Source: Pelomyxa schiedti
Lineage: Eukaryota; Evosea; Pelobiontida; Pelomyxidae
NCBI GenBank assembly: GCA_020536535.1
Contig: JAHLWZ010000113.1
Span: 1 to 64,000, forward strand
Length of the DNA: 64,000 nucleotides
Reading direction: 5' to 3'
A program made the position numbers and the translations under genes. The notes beneath the pieces were generated by a model. It saw nothing but the letters and a program-made list of their open reading frames with translations, did no database searches and was not told the origin of the DNA. This document shows, piece after piece, positions 45,301 to 56,800 of this stretch; position 1 is the first letter of the stretch, and each line of letters starts with the position of its first letter.

Positions 45301-46872
45301 TTATCATCAAAGTAGCTTGCATTACCACAAAGCCAGGATCTTGGGGCTAAATTGTACTGTAAAATGGAGAGAATCTTGTTGGAAGTACCTTCGCATTGAC
45401 TCTGATTATTGCATGACCAACCCAAGTCGGGACACCCATAAACAGGTTGTTCCGCCAAATTACCTTCAGGGAGGTTGAGAAGCTGAAGAGCCAGGAAAAA
45501 AGCCTTACAGTCTGGATCAATTGCACCACAACTTAATTCCCCACATTGACATCCATCTTGCGTTCCATAGTTGCAGCGGGTACATTGTCCAGGAAGCTCT
45601 AGGGAGAAATTAACCCTGTTTTCACAATTCTGAGTCAATAGTTACCTGTGCAGGTACCATTCCACAAGCAGTCATGGTCAAGTGAAGAGGGACATCCAGA
45701 TACCTTTTTTAGGTCAATATCGTTAATACAAGTAAAGAGCTACAGGCAAACGCTGGTTGTAACAATCAAGATCATATATCCCACAGCCGCAGTTGCATTC
45801 TGTTCCATTGTTCCACCAATAGTCAGGACATGTCCATGTAGGAGGAACCAAGTCCACTTAGAACCGTCAAATTCATACACTCTTAACGGTACACAGTACC
45901 ATGGGCTCCAGTAGTCCGAAGTTTCACATTTTTCATGACATAGCCGTCCCTAGAGTGACTGTAGAGAGGTTCCCATGGCGCTGATGCATTGTAACGAACA
46001 TATGAGGTTGTTATTTTGCTCATAGGAGTGACATCTACAGGGACTGCTACAAAGTTGCTTATAGTATCACAATAAAACGCAGAAAACCCAATGAATACAG
46101 TCCGAGACCAGGCAACTGAATTAAGCTGTCAAAAATTATGAGGAGTGGGCAGAAAGAGTTCTCACTAAAGTCAAATGAGCTCAGGTCAAGCAGTACCACA
46201 ACATCATCACCCCAGCCAGTCAGATTGTAATCCATGGTGGTGTATGGCTTTGAATCAGGCATACCTCCAGCATCTTGGTACAATTTAATCTGGATGGTAC
46301 TGTAGTTGTGTGCACCAGTGCCCCACCACAGCTCCACACACATCTGCAGTGAGGAAAAAAAATCATTATTGGTTGTTGTCATATAGTTATTTCTTGTATT
46401 GTTAACTCTAGAGTTCTATCAGAACTACACTTCCCTCCCCTTTTGGCAATTCTGAAATAGTATATGACAATGGAAAGGAAAAAAAAAAAAAAAAGGAGCC
46501 GGGAGAGTGTGTATGTGCCTGTGTGAATTTCCACGGCGGATCATCGATGTACTCGACCTGAACCCACTCCCCAGTAGACGGACAATAGTCGTCACCTTTA
46601 CAACAATAGTAGTCGTAGGCCGTGTACTGCGTCCTCAGGTCGCACCAGGCCCCAGGGGATGCACCAACTTGGCCGCGGCCCAGCAGATTGGCAGAGTAGG
46701 CGGCGTCTGAGGAGAACGCGGTCGTTGAGACCCGGTGGGAGTAGCCGGTAGGTGGGAAGTGATTGTGGGACAACAAAGGAGGGGGGTTGGCGGCAGCTGC
46801 CCAAGCACAAGCGAGCACGAGGGCAGACGCCACAACGAGCGCGGTTGTGCCGGTTCGCATCCCAATCATCAT
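42320..46872 (-). CDS. Transmembrane receptor kinase with Cys-rich ectodomain (TKL-like)
   Basis: ATG 46872 precedes a signal peptide (ALVVASALVLACAWAAAA). The ectodomain (46870-44300) has a beta-rich part (MCVELWWGTGAHNYSTIQI, VPVDVTPMSKITTSYVRYN) and repeats with a WNxGxxCxCxCGxxDxDC pattern: NNGTECNCGCGIYDLDC, GTQDGCQCGELSCGAIDPDC, DDKCDCLCGIPDPVC, CDCSCGLFDPDC, plus FLCKDGLC. One TM helix (IALILTLFALFGVLAGTVVI) near 44215-44275 is followed by YYYKKKNG and a juxtamembrane segment. Kinase: glycine loop EKIGQGATGSVFRAKWRG; VAVK; MVEMGSLEGIL; VIHRDLKPANV; LSDFGTARIA; a GT...APEVL segment; DVFSFGILVWCIL; ending DDRPNFSEIVSIL. All catalytic residues are present. The design resembles the large TMK families of Entamoeba. 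Ligand unknown. Confidence 0.85.
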
Positions 46873-46953
46873 CGGTCCTAGATCTGGAAATTTCCAATCT
46901 GCGAAGCCTTGATTTCCCCTCATACCGAGATTGATGTTAGTTTTCTTCATCAA
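46873..46953. promoter_or_regulatory. 81-bp divergent intergenic region
   Basis: Lies between the start codons of the receptor kinase (minus) and the Sel1-repeat gene (plus); probable shared promoter. Confidence 0.4.
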
Positions 46954-48099
46954 ATGAGCTCGTGCGGTGCGCTTCGTGTTCCTGTAGGTTGGTTTTTTCC
47001 CCCATCGTCTCCCATAAGCTCAAAAAACCCAGAGGAGCAAGACGAAGAATACATTGCCTTGCGCATCATCCGCCTTTTCTCTGAAGACTCCTACACAGAG
47101 GCTCACGACATCTGCACCAAAATAGTGAGTATCTATGAGACTGAGCAACCCTTTTTGGCCCAAACCAGACTGGCCCTACTGGCGTGCCTTGTGATCAGAT
47201 TCATATTTCCAACACACCCAGAGTTGTTCCCTCACAGCGGCGTGTCTAGAGACCACGTTATGCTGCCATGGTTGTTTGACAGGCTGTTGTCCCAGGCTAC
47301 CATGTATCCCGCTGAATCACACTCATTTGTTCAAGGCGTGCTCCTAAAAGTATGCAATTATGGGGAACCTGAACTTGGATGTGGAAGTGAACAAACACAA
47401 CAGCAAGAACAACCTATACCACCACAGGGAGGAAAAAATGCAGAGTCATATCCAGATACCATGAAGTCATTTGCACACTTCCTGTATGGATTCTTGCACC
47501 AGACCGGCGTTGGTGTTGTCAAGGACTACACTGTGGCTAACGCCCACTTCGAACAGGCAACCACGCCACCCTGCAGCCGGCTTGCACAGTATTATCTGGC
47601 CCGGAACTACTTCACCGGCGACGGGTTTCCCCAGGACCCACACCAAGCCGAGAGACTTCTCCGGGAGCTCGCGGAACAAAGCGGAACAAGAAGCTGCGCC
47701 AGCAGCCCCATGGCCTGGCGGTCCCTGGGGGTCACGTACCAGACCGGGAAGCTCGGCCACAAAGACCTCCCCAGGTCGCTGCAGTGCTATCTCGCGGCCT
47801 CCCGGTACGGCTGGGCCAACGCCCAGTACGAAGTGGGGGTCGCCTACAAGCGGGGGTGGACTGGGCCGCCGGACCACAGGCAGGCCCTGGGGTGGTTCCA
47901 CCTCGCTGGGGAGCAGGGCCTGGACGTGGCTCTGTGCGGGATAGGGCAGTACCGCGAGTCGGGGAGCGGGGATGGCGCTGTGCAGAGGGACAGGCGCGAG
48001 GCCGTGAGGTGGTACAGGCTCGCCGGCAACCAGAATTATAAGCCGGCTGTGTACAGACTGGGGAGCGCACTGTCCTTTTCTGGTGCAGTATCTGACTGA
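46954..48099 (+). CDS. Sel1-like repeat (SLR) protein, intronless
   Basis: Single exon, 381 aa from ATG 46954; the frame is open slightly further upstream but has no ATG there. The N-terminal 150 residues are helical and unrecognised. From about residue 165 come Sel1-like repeats of about 36 residues: FLHQTGVGVVKDYTVANAHF, ARNYFTGDGFPQDPHQAERL, GVTYQTGKLGHKDLPRSLQC, GVAYKRGWTGPPDHRQALGW, GQYRESGSGDGAVQRDRREA. These stack as alpha-alpha solenoids used for protein interaction, for example in ERAD adaptors and signalling scaffolds. There is no signal peptide or membrane anchor, so it is likely cytosolic. The repeat half is strongly GC-rich (47560-48060). It is one of only two genes here without an obvious intron requirement. 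Confidence 0.85.
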   Translation: MSSCGALRVPVGWFFPPSSPISSKNPEEQDEEYIALRIIRLFSEDSYTEAHDICTKIVSIYETEQPFLAQTRLALLACLVIRFIFPTHPELFPHSGVSRDHVMLPWLFDRLLSQATMYPAESHSFVQGVLLKVCNYGEPELGCGSEQTQQQEQPIPPQGGKNAESYPDTMKSFAHFLYGFLHQTGVGVVKDYTVANAHFEQATTPPCSRLAQYYLARNYFTGDGFPQDPHQAERLLRELAEQSGTRSCASSPMAWRSLGVTYQTGKLGHKDLPRSLQCYLAASRYGWANAQYEVGVAYKRGWTGPPDHRQALGWFHLAGEQGLDVALCGIGQYRESGSGDGAVQRDRREAVRWYRLAGNQNYKPAVYRLGSALSFSGAVSD

Positions 48100-48660
48100 A
48101 CCTTGCTTTGTTGTCTGTCTCGGGTGTTGTCTGTGGGCGGTGCTCCGACGAAAAATGAATGACGGGACTACAGAGGAGTAACTTTGGACTTGGTCACAGT
48201 TATTTCGCTGTGGAAGATTGGGCAGAAGGAAAACACCGCAGATCAAGAAACTCAACTCACCGTAGTGCCAAATACGAGTAGTCACCGTTGTACTCACTCA
48301 CTATGAGGCCCTCTCTTTGAAGGTGCCATTTTTTTTTATAAATGAAAAAGAAAAACCCTTTGTACACCTGCCACAGTCTTTGTGGGCCAATAAAAATTCG
48401 TTTTCTCTCCAGCCCGAAGATCGTCGCCATTAGGAATGGCATTAATCCCCTGCAGCAATGTTCCGTGGCATTTTCTAGTTGTCATAACCCCAATGGGGAA
48501 GTACTGCCTTTGCGTACCTACGTCGATCAATTCCGCAAAAACGGTCAAACCAACAAAAAAAAAAAAACCATCGTGCCTCGGTGAGGGAACAGTGTGGCGA
48601 AGGCTAAGATCTTGTCGACAGAGAGAAGAGAGTGTTTTTTTCCCCCGCTCTTTGGTGGTG
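48100..48660. other. Intergenic region, no gene recognised
   Basis: 561 bp between the Sel1 stop and the ankyrin-SH3 ATG. It contains T- and A-runs (48330-48345, 48557-48570). Short frames on both strands show no domain. It presumably holds the 3' UTR and the next promoter. Confidence 0.4.
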
Positions 48661-51600
48661 ATGGAGGCGACACTGGTTACGGCATGTGCTGACGGAAAAG
48701 AGGCTCTTGTTGCGCAACTCCTTGGCGATGGTGCACCAGTGAGTTAGTTCTTTTTGTTCCTATTTCCATGACATGGTTTTTTTTTTTTTTTTTCCCCCGT
48801 TATGGTGCGACTATGTTGCAGTGTCTCCCTCCTAGTTGGGAGAGTAACATCTGTTGTAGGTGAATCGCCCACCCGGCAGTCCTTTATCACCCCTTTTTGC
48901 TGCTGCTTGTGAGGGACATGCTGAGTGTCTGAGGTTGCTCCTGGAGCACCCTTCCCTTGAACAAATTGATGATGGTGATAGTCAAGGCAGAAGCCCACTT
49001 TATGCTGCTTGTATTAATGGTCAGTTTCGAACTCGCTCTGTATTTTGTTAACTTCTGTTACAGGGAGGGCTCCTTGTGCATTACTTTTAGTCTCTGCAGG
49101 CGCCAACATCAACGCAGGTGGAGGAGGAAGTGGCGGCAGCTGCTTGCATGCCGCTGTACGGTCTGATTGTTTGCGAATTGCTAACATGCTCTTACAAGCC
49201 GTATGAAATTATTTTTAAATACCGTCTTCTTACTCTCTTTTCGACATTGTACTTTTAGGCAGGAAATTCTTTGAGCGACTTCTTGAGCATTCGTGACAAA
49301 GAAAATAAAACGGTACCTCCATACATTTTTGATAATGTGGAAGTAAATAATCAAAAGGCACTTCACTTCGCAATTGAGAATAGGTCATTTGAAACTGCAG
49401 AACTTCTTCTGCAGAAAGGTGCAGAACCCAACACTGTGGACAATCAGGTGCATGGCAAGATTAATAACAGCCCCCAGACTTATTGTTTCTTAGGGTCAAA
49501 CCCCGTTGCAGTTTGCATGCAAAAATTCTATGGATGACATGGTTGAGTTACTTTTAGAGCACCACGCTGATCCCAACATTAAAGATGCCCAAAACCGCAC
49601 GGCATTACATCTCACTGCAGCTAATGGCAGCATTGAATGCCTTGAGTTACTTTTGCGGCGTTCTTTCAATTCCTTAAGTCTGTCAACACACTTCGTTCCT
49701 CTACTTATTCTATGTAGTTGATCCTGTTGACATTCATGGTTTCACACCCGTTCTACTTGCCTGTATAAATAATAGGGCGGGTGCTCTGCGCCTACTACTT
49801 GAGGTGATTTTTTTTTTTAAACTTCTAGTTTTTTTTTAAAAGTTAAACAAGTATTTCATGAAATTAAAACCTTATTCTTCACCTTAGAGAGGTGCTAACT
49901 TAAATTCACTGGATATTAATGGACGAGGGTGTGTTCATGCCTCTGCTGCACATGGAGCAACTGGTGTACTGCAGTTTCTGCATGGTAGATACGCTAGTAC
50001 GCTTAGTTTCCCAATCCTATTCGCTTTCTTATATACCACAGTTGATCTCTCTCCACTTGACAACAACAACCAGTACATTTCTAGTCTCAAGTGCTTAGAC
50101 TGACACTTTCCTTTTTTGATTCCCTAAGGTCACCTCTTCACCTTGCCTCAGTAGCCAATCAAGCGGAGATGGTGGCATGGTTGCTTGAAAAAGGAGTCAA
50201 GCCTAATGGAAAAGATAAGCAGTATGGAAGATCCCCACTTCATTGGGCAGCCAGATTAGGGCACGTAAAAGTTGTCAGTGCCTTAGTAGCCTCTATAGTA
50301 CATTTTCCTTTGTTTTGACGATTTGCTTACATTTTGCCTTGATAGGTGGGAGTTGAAATTGATTTAGATTTACATCTACGGACTCCCGTACATCTTGCTG
50401 CTCTGGCGGGTCATACCAACTGCTTGGAGGTCTTGAGTAAATATTTTAATCTGAACTCTCAGTATCGTTCTCTACCTATCTTTTAGCATTTACTTAAGCT
50501 GAGCAAGAGACAAGAAAGGCTGTACCGCCCTTTTTCTGGCTTCTTCAAAAAGTCACCATGATTTTGTGGCAAAACTCCTACAACTTGGAGCAGATCCCTC
50601 GATTGGAACAAGCCAAGGTACCATAACTTGGGAAAGTAGGTTACATCATCCTTTTTAGGTCATTTGCCATTACACATAGCGGCTCATAAGGGAAATTATG
50701 AATGCCTCCAACTTCTGTCTTCTCATTCTTACCAACAAGAGGTTGAAATTAACAACCCTTGGAGAACACTCTAAAATACTTCAAGGTGCTAGATGACAAA
50801 TGTGGGAGAACACCCCTTCATTTTGCTGCCTGGAGTGGCTCGTTAGATTGCTTCCAAATTCTAACTGAGAAAAGTATTGTACTTGCACAAAATTGACTAC
50901 TGTTAATTTTCTTGTATTTGTACAAACAAAGATCTTGGGAATCTTGATAAGCAGGATACGCAAGGGCATACAGCCCTTCACATAAGTTCGTACACAGGAA
51001 ATAGGCAACTTTCAGAATGGCTACTTAGTTGTGGTGCTGAACCCGATTTACGAGATTCCTGGGGAGAAACAGCTTTATTTAAAGCGGCTGTGACAGGCAA
51101 TGTGGATTGCGTGCGGGTGTTCATAGAATCAAATGCCAACCCAAGATTGCGGTTTACCCCCTCCTTATCACATTGTAGTCTAATTGCGATTTAGGGATAA
51201 CAGGGGACACAATATACTTCATGCTGCTTCTTATTCAGGCGATAAGCTATGCTTTGAATATGCACGCAAATTGTTGGACCCTGCTTCTCTTGTGTATTGA
51301 CATCTACTTGATTTTCCAACTTAACCTAAAATGAAGGGAAACTGATGCGGACGGTAGGACTCCTTTCCACTATGCAGTATGCAGTTTGGACATTGACCTT
51401 ATTGAGCAATACACAGTACAATTGCCCTTCCCAGGAAAATTAATTAATTTTCACACAGCAAAAACTAAGTTCACTAAGAAGACAAGCTTTGCTCAACACA
51501 CCATGCAAAAGTAAGCAGACGGCACTCCATATTGCTGCCTTTCTAGGGAACATTGATATGTGCTGTTACTTGCTTGACCAACAAGCTGACCCTGGTGCTC

Positions 51601-53723
51601 GTGATGGTATATTCAAAGAAACTTTTTTTTTGTTTTGAGTGTCTCCTAGAAAACGGAGTCACGCCATTGATGACTGCTGTTTCCAAGGGAAAAAGAAAAT
51701 GTGCAGAAATAGTAAGTTTTCTTATTTCTCGTACAAAAGGATTAACCTCCCCCAGATTTTAAAAAAATTTATCGCCACTTTGAATTCTGTTGATAAATTG
51801 GGACGAACAGGTGACAGTACTTTTTTTTTTACTCTTGTTCTAAAAATAAAAAAGCACTGCACTGGGCATCTTTTTATGGTGCCACCGATTGCGTATCACT
51901 TCTTCTTGACAAACACGCAAATGTTTTTTTTTTTACCCTTTACCCACTGTTTTAACTTGATCAGGTTAACAGCCTTGATCACAATGCTGTGTCGCCTCTT
52001 GCTATGGCTGCTTGTACTGGAAACGTGCAAATTGTGCAACTCTTGATGAGTAAGAACGCAGATACCACAGCCGTGTCTCATACTGGAGCATCGATATTAC
52101 ATTACGCTTGCATTGGTGGCTATGCTCCAATCATTAATGCACTCTTGTCAGCCCAAGTCGATGTAGTTACCAACCCAATACTTCTCGTGGAACACTGCCG
52201 ATTTATTTCTGTAGGTATTGGCTCGTGACAACCTTCGCCGGACACCAATCCATGTGGCTTCCCACAATGGTCATCCTCATATATGTGCCCTTCTCATAAG
52301 TTGGGGTTCCGCTGTAAATCCTTTTGATTTGTATCGCCGTACCCCACTTGCCTATGCAGCTGCTAACGGCGATGCTCTTGTTGTCAAACGGCTTCTCGAT
52401 GAGGGTGCTAACCCCAATGTACTTTTTCCCTCTATCTTATCCAACTGTTAAAACATTACAGGCCGAAGATGCTGCAGGTCTCACCCCACTGAAAATCGCC
52501 CAAAGCAAGGTTAAAAGAAACAACCTGATCCTTCTCTAACCATTCTTTAGGGACATATCCACTGTGCAGAACTTCTTTCTGGGAAAGCATCCGATTTTTC
52601 TTTCCTAAGGAAGACCAAAGTTTGTTTCGATTTTAATGCACGCGATGAGACGGAGATTAGTATCAGAGTTGGGGACATTGTAAATGTATTGTGGGAGCAT
52701 GACAGCGGTTGGTGGAAAGGCGAGCTAAATGGAAACTCAGGACTTTTCCCAAGTAATTACTGTGAACTTATTCCAAATTCTTCCCCACATGCAAACTTGG
52801 CATCACCTTCTGTAATGTTGACCTCAAGCCAATCCACCACATCTGCAACCACATCAGTTCCATCACCAACTGCGGCAAGGTCGCAGGACCAACCTTTGCA
52901 AAACATGCCATCCCAAATGAGGACAGTACCTCTCTCAAAGGTATCTCAAACGCAACAATCACAAGCACCCAAAATTTCACGTACAGCCTCTAAGAATCCT
53001 TCTCCAACAATTACCCCTGCAACTTCAAGAATGCATACACCTCCTACATCCCGAGCTTTCCTGCCACCACCCACAGCAAAAACTGCATCCTCTCGCCTTT
53101 CCTCTCGATTAGATACTCCAAGAGTACGATCCCCGACACCGCCAGTATCCCGGGATAAAGTAATACCCAGAAATAAGCCGCCCGCACCTCCAACATCAGC
53201 GTCGTCACAAATGAAGTCAACAATAACTCCCAGAAGCAGTACCATACCTAGTTCAACACAAATTCACCGAACATCAAAGTCAGCAGAATCATTACACGAG
53301 CGTGTAGCAGTAGCATCACCCCCTGCTTCACCAAACAAGCCGGCTACCATCATAACCTTGCCTTCTTCAATTAAACCACTGCCACACTCCGACCCTTTTG
53401 AACGGCTCTACGCTGTATGATGTCTTTTTGCCCACTCTTCTATAAAGCCTTTCCAACTCTTTTTGAAAAGGATGCCGAAAGGAAAAAGCTTCTTCTGGAG
53501 GAGAAAAGAAGAGGTTTAGCCTAACACCCTGATCCGTCATTTAACTCGTAGCAATAGCTCTTGAACAAGACCGGGAGTGTACATATTCCCCCCAGATAAA
53601 CAAAAACTCCGCCAAAATGATGCGTCCAGGAGCCCCAATGTCTGTTGTGGATAGGTTGTATACACCAAGGTATCAACTTTGCTTCTTCACCTTTCCTTCA
53701 TTAATGTCTGTACAAGGTCCTAA
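48661..53723 (+). CDS. Long ankyrin-repeat protein with SH3 domain
   Basis: About 25 short exons. ATG 48661 starts MEATLVTACADGKEALVAQL, an ankyrin helix pair. Twenty or so ankyrin repeats follow, e.g. PLFAAACEGHAECLRLLLEH, KALHFAIENRSFETAELLL, TALHLTAANGSIECLELLL, SPLHWAARLGHVKVVSALV, TPVHLAALAGHTNCLE-like segments, PLAMAACTGNVQIVQLLM, TPIHVASHNGHPHICALLI, PLAYAAANGDALVVKRLL. Then an SH3 domain at 52610-52775: VCFDFNARDETEISIRVGD, then WEHDSGWWKGELNGNSGLFP, then SNYCEL, with the binding-pocket aromatics in place. A Ser/Thr/Pro-rich basic linker leads to C-terminal exons (DAERKKLLLEEKRR, then ECTYSPQINKNS and VVDRLYTP), a motif seen in several protist cytoskeletal proteins. Probably a scaffold linking Pro-rich partners to the cortex. 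Confidence 0.82.
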
Positions 53724-53832
53724 ACAAAACGGCCTTGTTGGGAATGCAGTCACACACCCAAAAAGAATTTCCCTCTTTGTTGAGGAGAAATAGAATTTTA
53801 AAAAAAAAAAAACAAACAAAAACCCTTGTCAA
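53724..53832. other. Short convergent intergenic region
   Basis: 109 bp between the ankyrin-SH3 and FANCD2 stops, with an A-run near 53799-53810. No gene. Confidence 0.4.
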
Positions 53833-56800
53833 TTAGCTCTTTGACTTGGATTTCTTTGGTTTTGGGGTTGTGTCTACCTTGTGCTTCTTTCCTGACCTTG
53901 AGCTTGTGGCCGGTTCTTTTGGTGGCCTTTTCTTGCTCTTGTGTGTTTTTTTGCCTTTGTGTGCGTGTTCCCCGTCATCACCGGCGTCTTCATCGTCTTC
54001 ATCAACTTTAGGTTCATCATTAGCTTCCTCCTCGTTACTGTCAGCGTCAGTATCTGGGTCCGAGGTTGCCGGGTCAGAGGCACTCAAATCGGAGTCATCG
54101 GTTGGTGGTTCGTCCTTTTTGCTACTTGCAACTGACTCCTTTTCCAATACTTCTCCCTCGATGTTACGCGACTTGAGTGTTCCTGACGGTACAAAATGTG
54201 ATTGAGAAAGGTTCTTAGTTTGGAAAAAGGCACTATACCTATTTGTAAAATGCCTTCAGCATCCAGTGATGAGAATACTCGTCTCATTTCTAAAATGAAA
54301 CGCTCTATTACTCTCTTCACGGCTGGGACGTCTCTCACAAGTGCTGCATTGTGTTCCCCTTTCCCGTGTTCACAAAGAATCTACACAGTGAGTTAGGTAC
54401 ACTTATCCAAGGAAGGAATCAGTACCTGCAGCCTTCTAATGCCCTTCTGTGCAAGAGAAAGGATCTTTATGATTTGACTGTCGTTGTTCAGCAGGTTTGC
54501 TTTAACAATGGCAATGTTTCTGATAAAGCAAAACAGGAATGTCTTGCCAAATTTTAGACTCTTCTTCAGAATGAATCTTGGTAATTGTTTAAAAATTTGT
54601 CCCCACAGGAATTGGGAAGGTGTTGGAGTTACTTGCTACAAAAAGCAGTCTTTGAGTGCTTGGTGTACTCCAGTAAATGATAGAATAGATTCACATACAG
54701 CTCAACACTTTGTAAAAATACTTGTGGCTCTGTATTTGGTCAAATGCGTGCCAGTAAGAGCAGAGTTACCTGTTTTATTTGCCAGTGCCATTACTACTGC
54801 AAACCCAGTATTAACATGATCGAATGCAACCGCATAATAGATATCCAAAGTCCCTGATGAGAGTGTATTGTAGATAACCTCTTTTCTTTTGCTAACAGTA
54901 GTAGTGTGATCAGAAGGCGGCACTTGGTTATTCGCGTCCGCCGCACCATCTGTTGCAACCTCTTCAGGGTCTGGGGATGTCAAAGTCTCGGCAAGTGCAA
55001 GCATTTCGCGGCAAATAATTGTGTGAAGTGTATCATGTGGCGAAAATGAAATCCAGCTTTGGAGAAGGTACTTGACTATGTCTTCTTGTCCACTAAGGGA
55101 TTCACTCCACTTGCGAGCAAGAAAACTTCCTGCAAGTTCGCTAACTTGGCGCTTGTGTTCTTTCAAGTCTGCAGTGATTTTGACACTCCCAAATGGTGAA
55201 CAAGGAGCCGCTGCTGTAGAGGCAAGAATACCGGAAGGCTTGGGAGGGTCTTGTCCAGAGAGCGCAGAAAGGAGCCCAACAAGCGCCATGGCGGCATACA
55301 GATACTTTACGCCATCTGCCATATTTAAAAACCTTTCAAAAGCCTGTCAACGATAGTATTAGTACAGTTTTCTCTTCTATTCGATATACAGCATGAAATT
55401 GGGCACTGGGATCAGTGAGGCCTTTTGGTGCAAGGGCATTCAACAGTCCCTGTCCATCAATAAAACCGGAAGTCATTGGTATAATTGCACACTTGTTGTA
55501 ATTTTGCGGCCTCCGGGTGTTTGATGTGGGAGAGGGATCTGGTCATAGTTTCGAAGCACTGTAACCCCATATACATGCATCGAGAGAGTATAGAAATGGA
55601 CTTTTCACCCTCTGTTGCTATCCTGATTTGTGCGCATGCCTAGATGGAAGTAGGAAACAGTGAAGAGGCAGTTTAACAAACTTTGTCCAAATGTATAGCT
55701 AGGGGATGCATTAGCATTGGTAAATAGCTTGTTGTTCGAGTGGCACTAGCTGGCTTAAATGGTTCTGTTTGTGTGGGAGCGCTAAAAGGAACTTTCTTTT
55801 GTTGTGAACAAAATTCATGCAGAATTGTTTCATGAAGTTCTCTCACTAATACCTCCAAGGCCAGTGGCTAGAATAGGAGAATATGAGAATATGAGAAAGA
55901 GCAAAGAACACGGCAGACATACGTCCAGTTGTACTGCCGTTTTACTGGTGGTATCCGAGCCAGAAGCTCGTTGGTAAGCTAATATTTTCAGTGTCCGTAA
56001 CTGGCAGGAACGGTTAACTTCTGGAAGAATGAGAGAAGACACAACCTCTAGCTCCCTGAAAAAGGGTCGCAGAGTATCAACTAGTGGAAAACACCCCAGA
56101 GTTGGTTGCAGCTTAGGAAACTTGAACAACTTGAAAGGAAAATGGCAAAACCCACTTTTTTTGACTTTTTCCCAACACCCAGGCTTGGTGATTTCTGGCC
56201 CCATAAAATCCCCGGTGAAAGTGTGAAATTTGTGTGTGATTTAAGAACATCTTCCAGCTTAGCTTCGAGTTCTGTGATTTGTTGTAATCGTTCCAAAACG
56301 TGACCTTTATAAAGTCATTATCAATTTTGTACCAAGAGGGGTACTTTGGATATCGATATTATCAGAATTATGAAAAACGTTCAGTAGTTCCCGAAACCTG
56401 TAACGAATTTAACGGAGAAGAGCCAACAATAGAAAAGATACCATTGTATGGAAAAGAAAAGAGTTTGGCAGACCGAATTCCTTCCCTGTGAGGTTTTTAA
56501 GAGTTCCTAAATCACTGTTAGATGACTGCATAGATTGGAAGGAATCGGACTATTGGATCCTAAACCTCCTGATTGTTTTCATCAAACATTTTAAGTGGAC
56601 AGCTGAGCAACGGCTCTAAGTCTGCAAAGGCCGCGTCTGAAGTGTGTTTCAAAGTGAGAGACAGTAATCTGAAATGGGGACACAGTGTTTCCAATAAATT
56701 GTGACTATCTGCCTGCTTGTTTTAAGAAGTGGCAAAATTCTAAGAAAACACACCAGCGGCATGATGTTAATTACGGTATCTGAATCCTACAATGAAATTG

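Noticed and set aside
47467-48297. 276-aa minus-strand open frame opposite the Sel1 gene
   Set aside because: Pro/Arg-rich shadow of GC-rich repeat codons; the plus strand carries clear Sel1 repeats.
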